Shown one piece after another: positions 58,521 to 64,000 of a stretch of DNA of 64,000 nt (position 1 is its first letter; every line of letters starts with the position of its first letter). Location: contig JAUTDP010000005.1 of the NCBI GenBank assembly GCA_033439795.1, positions 806,001 to 870,000 of the forward strand. The letters are read 5' to 3'. The notes under the pieces were generated by a model, which was not told the origin of the DNA, did no database searches, and saw only the letters and a program-made list of their open reading frames with translations. The translations under genes and the position numbers were made by a program. Source of the DNA: Sordaria brevicollis (taxonomy: Eukaryota > Ascomycota > Sordariomycetes > Sordariales > Sordariaceae).

Positions 58521-60056
58521 ATTGACTCGTGCTTTGGGAGGAGTTCTGGCTGAACGCGGAAGTGCAAGTAAGGCGGTCGTGATGATGACTGTACATACCT
58601 AATAACCTATAATCGTAATAGTACTATCCCATTCGTCTCGAAGTAAGCCATCAAGCCGTATGGTGTCGGAACGTTAATCGTTGTTGACTACTTTCATTTG
58701 ATACTCTTGACCTTTGGCCGAACATCAGATGAGATGAATCCACCCCAAGACCGTATGCATTCATGAAGCCCTTTAAGTAACTCCATACCACGGAGAATTC
58801 ACAGTAGCCAATGGTCGAACATTTACCTTGATGGAAATATTGCCGTGTGCGAGGTACACCAGGTAAAGTTTTCGGAGGTTGTTCCTGCCGCGGGAGCGTG
58901 GCCTTTCGAGCCACCAAGATTCCCGGCTAGACGTGCGTTTTGCTGTGAGCCTCACATTCTGAAAGAGATTTATACTCATCATGACTGATTGTTTGTTCGG
59001 TTGTTCTTAAGGTTCTTACCGACATCTTGCTTTCGTGAGGCAAGATGGAGGAGCATTCTGTGACTGATATCTCTTCGAATCCGAGGTCGTTGATTCGTCT
59101 AAGTGGAGCAAATCGAGCCAAATTGGTGTAATTACAAGTGTGTCCGACCAGGTGTCTTATTGTAAAGTCAAGTGAATTTCCTTTAACTCTCGTGAAGCGC
59201 TGAATCAGTGAACTTTGATGACGATGACGACAAGCAATGAAGGCAATGCGAATGCCCTCTCGCCGGCACTTTGTGTCGAGTTACCGGTTTGGGATAATTT
59301 GTTAGTGTACGCGTTGTCTCATTGGATGTCGGGTTTGTGTTAGTGAAGTGGGTCCCTTCTGGAGTCTTTGATGCAAGCACTTAAACTTTCTCTTCTTTTC
59401 CTGGACGAGTATTCTTTAGAGCCGTGATACTTGGAAGACCAGACGAGATGATGAGAGAAGTGAGAATCGACGTATTAAGTACTGCGCTGTGTTCTGGAAT
59501 ATGGTAGATGTTATGGTTGATGGTGAGCTGTCAAATGTTTACCTCCCTACCAAATGGCTGAGACCGACCGTTCATCTCCACCGCTCGTTTCCCGGCCGAT
59601 GAAGGGATTTCGCGCGGAGTTCACAATGGGTGGGTGCATTGTGGATTGGTATGAAACCCCCTTCTTCGTCCATTGAGAAAACAACGTTTGGTATCGATGA
59701 CGATGTGCGAGCAATTGATGAGAGTCGTCGATTGTGGGAGTATAAACAGTGCTCAAGTTAAAATCATTATGGGTTGAGGTTGATGATTGGATGAAAATGG
59801 GATGGACAATAGTGAGCTCGGTGTTTTGTTGTTTCCTGTGTGTGAGTTGTATGGAGAAGGGCGCGGAAAACACCAAGAATTGGAGTTGGGGAAACCACAA
59901 TCCACGGAATAGTGAAACACCAACGGAAAATGTGATGATGCAGTGAGTGGGCGGGCGGGTTGAAACGGCGGAACAAGTGTTGGTTGTTCAGAGTTGGAAG
60001 TGGGTGTGCAACAAGCTACCGTTCAAGCGGGGGGCACCTCACTTTTTGGCCGCAAG
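58521..60056. other. Intergenic region without supported genes
   Basis: About 1.5 kb of normal composition. The nearest part holds the 3' flank of the surface-protein gene. Several 60-117-codon frames exist on both strands (e.g. 59,547-59,900 on -), but they lack splice context, balanced composition or recognisable motifs. Nothing else seen. Confidence 0.5.
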
Positions 60057-60065
60057 TATAAATAG
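60057..60065 (+). promoter_or_regulatory. TATA box upstream of the GATA-factor gene
   Basis: Canonical TATAAATAG followed, 30-60 bp downstream, by a pyrimidine-rich stretch typical of fungal start sites. It lies 1.15 kb before the ATG at 61,211, implying a long 5' untranslated region, perhaps with an intron starting GTACGTAC at about 60,332. It could alternatively drive an unrecognised transcript. Confidence 0.5.
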
Positions 60066-61210
60066 GAGTTAGGTATCCCCCGAGTCCGCCAGCTTCGGTC
60101 TGCCCTGTTTCCTTTTTATTTTTTCACTTTGCAACCCGAGACAGAAACCAGGGTCTTTCCAGACTCGGTTGCTGTGTGAAAGCTGATCGATTTTTGGCTG
60201 CTCGCTGGCCGTGTGTTTTGTGACTTGACTTGTATTTCGTCAGCCGTTGGGGAAAGACTCTCGGGCGGGAACCTCCGCCAAAACAACTCCCTGCTTTCGT
60301 CCGGGTCAGGCACAACGCCCGAACTTGAAAGGTACGTACAATTTTAACAGTTACACACGCCTCTGCACGTGCCCCGGCGCGTCAACCTGGCCTGGCCATT
60401 AAACGACCGTCCGCCAAGCCGCCAGGGCACCCCACATCGCGTCAAGTTCCACCAGCCAACCTGAAGCTTCCCGCTCCTGCCACTCAAAACAGTCTGAACT
60501 CTTGCCCTGGACTCCACGACTGTCCGACGGAATCTCGAACCCTGCGGGCTGAGCTCTTTCCTTCCTCGAACAAAGACTTCAAGTGTCGAGAGTCGAAAGC
60601 AAAAGGAGGAGCAAACGCTTATCTTCGGACTGCTGCTTTACTTTTTAGGCTGCATGCTGACAACTAGAGGTAACTCTGCGCTATAGTGCATCCTGCATGA
60701 ACTGCCGTTAGGTGTCCTTGACGCCAGACGCCAGAACCTAAACACGCACGCACGCCAGGGCAACGCCAAACCCGCATTGCGCGCAGGAAATCAATTAGAT
60801 ATCGGCGTGTCCAGACTCCACCTCTTAACGCGACAAGACCGAGCGCAACACGCTTCCACTTCCATTTCGAGGTCACCATTCCCACTTGGTTCGCTTCCAC
60901 TTTACAACCATCTACCAGTCCGACACTCTGCCGGCCTCGATTTGGGGCATGAAATCCGCCCCTTCCATTAGGTCCACTCGACGTCAGGCTGAGTGGTGAC
61001 GGAACCCTCTGGCTCTCTTTCTGTTCACGACTCCCGATACATACAACCAGCTCCACCTTGCTCTCAACCACCATTACCTTCGCGACCGGCGATACTCTCC
61101 ATCATCACGAACCTAGTACGCCTCGATAATAATTCCGCGTCTCGACTTCTAGACCCATTGTTGTCGCCCTCAGTCGCGTGCAGGGGCACCGCGGCGCGAA
61201 GGACGTCACA
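60066..61210 (+). other. Presumed long 5' untranslated region
   Basis: Pyrimidine- and A-rich, with many CCACC and CTTCC tracts, between the TATA box and the GATA-factor start. Donor-like GTACGTAC (60,332) and acceptor-like TTTTTAGG (about 60,643-60,650) may bound an intron. Frames on both strands look non-coding. Confidence 0.4.
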
Positions 61211-64000
61211 ATGGCTACCCCAAACAACATGTGGTCTGCGCCCTCACCACACCCTCACCATCACCAGGTCGCCCAGCCGATGGAGGGAGATGATTTGGCC
61301 ATGCAGGTCAGGCCTATGGGCTGTGAGTGCATCTTTATAACACGGTTGCCAAGCTTTGCGCTCTAACTCAGCCTGATGTGTAGTGAAGGTGCTGTACACA
61401 TTCGATCGAGACGGCCAGGTGCCGTGCTTGGCCCGGTGGTCTCACATCCTCCAAATACAAACATTACCAGTCGATGAAAGGACGACAATTGGCGTGGTGG
61501 ACCTTCGAACATGTCTCCAGGCCATTGCACAATGCAGTCCCGAGATTGTAAACCAGCAAGAGAACGATTATACTGTATATGCGGTCGACTATTCAGAGCC
61601 GGATACGCCCCTGGTCGGGCAAGGCATGTTGTCGTGGGGCCTAGAGTTCGCAAGCGATCACAACAGCCAACGACATCAACAGCAACAATTGGTGACGGGC
61701 CGGGTAACTCGAAGTTTGTTACCGGTGTTCAGCAATGGGAGCCGCGAGACCCTGGAGGTCAAGATGAAGCTCACAGCTGTCGCCAAGATGCAGCGACTCG
61801 GATTTCCTTCCATGGACAACAACCTTAATAATATGCTTCGGTCCGACCCCATACAGCCGACAGACATCACGACGTCTGAGTGGGCCTCCTTCATGCAGTC
61901 CAACCCAGGCCTAGGAAGCTCGACAAACATGGCTTCCATGCACTCGCCCGCCATGTCTACGGCTCAGCTGAACGTCGATCTTGGCGGTGGTAGTCGCTAC
62001 ATGGATATTAGGAGTGATCCGCCTCCACAACCCACCCGGCCATCAAGTATACCGCCAAATGGTTCTCAGACACAAAATAGCGGTGCTATGGTCACCCCTG
62101 CCAACAACGGCAGTAGTGGCAGTGGCGGCGGCAGCAGCAGCATGCCGCCCATGCAACCTGTTCCTCCACGGCCAGCTCCTTCTGTCGACTGCGCGTCGTC
62201 GCCAGCTCCCAGCCAGTCCGTTGAGGTTCCTGTCAACCAGTCGGCGCGTCCCACCTCGAGACCTTCTAGTAGAGCGTCCCGTGTTAGAGCTCCCACCGGT
62301 AGACCGCGAGGCCGACCACGCAAAAAGCCGCTTGAAGCGGGCAATACGTCAGCCGCCGAGGAAGCGACTGATGGTGATGAAGGCCCGCAAAAGAAGAGAG
62401 CCAAGGTCATCAGTGCCGACTTTACCAGCAGTGCGCCATTCGGTTCGGCGCCGGAGTCGCTGAGAGTTGCAGCCAGCACATCCGGTTCTTTGAGGAACAT
62501 GAGGCCCGTTGGAGCCGGTGGAAATTCCTCTCTAGGCAATCACGTCCAGGACGTCCCTAGAGCTCCCACCCCTGTTCCAGATGGATCAATGTTGCAGCGA
62601 CAACAGAGAAGGCTGATGTTCGAAAACAAAATGAAGTCCGACTTTGCAGGTGATGCCGAGAGCAGCTTGTACCAGGCGCGGTACAGTCAGAAGAATATAC
62701 AGAGGAGTATGAGTCACGATGCCCGATCACCCACCGATTCTATCGGCCAATCACCGGACCAAGGTTATGTGCCTGAAGACAGTCCCGCCGACATTGGATC
62801 CTCTCCTCCGGTCCCCAGGACCAGCGCCTACATGCACTCAAGTCCTTATGTTTCAAGCCCGGTCCTCCCGCCTATGCCTGTACCTCTGCCACAAGTTGAC
62901 TCGGGCTTTATGAGCGGCGGGTTCGACGATATCTTCGATGAGGATGAGCTTCTGCAGGATGTGCCTCATGATCACGGGCAGGAGCTGCCTGGACAGCCAC
63001 AAGATCATATGATGATCAGCCCTCCCGTGCAGCAAGTCAGAAAGCCCCATTCACGGAAGGGTAGCCGGGCCCATAGACAAGGACTAAACTTTCCTTTCCA
63101 GGAAGTCAATCCCGGTCCTAAGGAACTTTTGCCTACGAAGAGCATTTTCAACCCAGCTGGAAAGACGAAGGCGCTCAACAGAGTTGCTCATGCTACGTCG
63201 GTCCCACCCATGCCGAAGAAGAATACGGATCGTTCTTTCAAGAGGTCAAATACAGCGCCAAACCCTTCAATGTCCGACCACGATCCTCTACCGCAACAAC
63301 ATAATGACCAGCAAGATGGCGAAGCTCAGGAAGGGAATGTGCCCCACATACCCCAGACAGTTATGCAAAGTTCTCAGATGCAACAGCAGCCCTCGACGTT
63401 GAATGAAAACACGCCGGCCCAGTCACAACCTGCTCTCTCTTTTCCCACTATGATGCCGATCCCCGAAAGACCAGAACCTGTCTCTAGCAAAGCAGTCCAA
63501 CCTGCCTCGAAGTCCACCGCGAACAACTCTGCTCCTTCTGTTCCTGCCAGCGACCCAGTTGCAGAATCCACCGGAACGTCCTCCCGAGCAGCACAGCCTG
63601 AAGCACCTCCTCGAACTCGTGCACCTCCACCTCCACCTCGAGAACCGAGTCCGACCGAAGAGCCGCCCCGTTATAACAAAAATATGGTGAAGAAGCAGTC
63701 GATCAAGGAAAAATTGGAGGAGGCGATTCAAAGAGGAGAGTCGCCGCCGTTCTGCAACAATTGTGGAGCAATTGAGACCCCTACTTGGCGGAAGATTTGG
63801 ACACAAGACCACCGAGGCATACCTGGCCCTTACGAGTTTTCCGATAAACCTGGATTTGTGACGACGATCGATGTCCTCGAGAAGGATGCTGAGGGACAAA
63901 TCAGCATGTATCAGCTTGTGAAGAAGAACCTCGGGCCTACGGATGACAAGAAGCTGTGGAAAGAGACCCTTCTCTGCAATCCATGTGGCATTTGGCTCGC
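61211..64000 (+). CDS. GATA-type zinc-finger transcription factor, Ams2-like (3' end beyond window)
   Basis: Exon 1 is 61,211-61,322; a 61-bp intron GTGAGT...TAG follows; exon 2 runs open from 61,384 to the edge, 909 codons so far. The N-terminal domain (LKVLYTFDRDGQVPCLARW, then DYTVYAVDYSEPDTPLVGQG) is shared by fungal Ams2-type GATA factors. An AT-hook, GRPRGRPRKKP, lies near residues 343-353. A long disordered Pro/Ser/Gln-rich middle follows. From Cys828 comes an unusual GATA finger: CNNCGAIETPTWRK, then about 70 residues before CNPCGIWL, where canonical fingers have 17-20. S. pombe Ams2 activates histone genes and aids centromere chromatin; a chromatin-linked DNA-binding role is inferred here. 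The product is nuclear. Confidence 0.85.

Noticed and set aside
61981..62539. Frames of 160 (+) and 157 (-) codons
   Set aside because: They lie inside the continuous GATA-factor frame and have Arg- or Leu/Ala-biased shadow composition.
1..64000. CRISPR arrays, prokaryotic operons or bacterial regulatory sites
   Set aside because: Spliceosomal introns, LTR elements and RIP show eukaryotic fungal DNA; no regularly spaced direct repeats with unique spacers were seen.

Overview
The window is nuclear DNA of a filamentous ascomycete (Pezizomycotina). About 50.6 kb (1-50,600) is extremely AT-rich and carries the mark of repeat-induced point mutation (RIP): CA and TG dinucleotides are almost gone, TA is in great excess, CG survives, and old Trp, Gln and Arg codons have become stops. 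From about 50,600 to 64,000 the base composition is normal and there are spliced, protein-coding fungal genes. The boundary is abrupt.

The AT-rich block can be resolved into a stack of LTR retrotransposons inserted one inside another. Five LTR pairs of equal length bound five elements: E (6,201-48,993) contains A (12,301-47,206), which contains B (15,936-40,583), which contains C (17,893-34,804), which contains D (24,917-33,490). Four pairs have identical 5-bp target-site duplications (TAAAT, TTAGC, CCCGC, AAGGT). The fifth, A, has TTGAG/TTAGG, explicable as RIP-altered TTGGG. With inserts removed, each is 7-9 kb and has Ty3/gypsy-type gag-pol remains. A is on the + strand; B, C, D and E are on the - strand. 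A sixth element, F (+ strand), enters from the left edge and ends with an LTR at 5,362-5,663.

Smaller insertions decorate the stack: three copies of a roughly 0.6-kb hairpin-rich element (10,995; 13,018; 46,317), a tRNA-derived SINE-like sequence with a TAAA tail inside one of them, a 243-bp solo LTR that has escaped RIP (23,412-23,654), a 433-bp TA-flanked inverted-repeat element (24,204-24,636), and at the gene-side boundary a 340-bp inverted-repeat element built on AGTAAATGG (50,767-51,106).

The gene-rich end holds: an ECM14-type M14 carboxypeptidase-like secreted protein that lacks the catalytic Glu (- strand); a possible 73-residue protein (- strand); a 535-residue repeat- and polyproline-rich protein (+); a 74-residue two-exon protein (-) that no single reading frame reveals; a secreted, probably GPI-anchored protein with acidic repeats (+); and a large GATA-type zinc-finger regulator of the Ams2 type (+), cut by the right window edge. 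These look like independent housekeeping or cell-surface genes; nothing suggests a gene cluster.

The most unusual signals are the five-deep nest with its insertion order, a RIP gradient seen in all five LTR pairs, and the hairpin element, whose exact insertion point can be read by comparing the two LTRs of element A.
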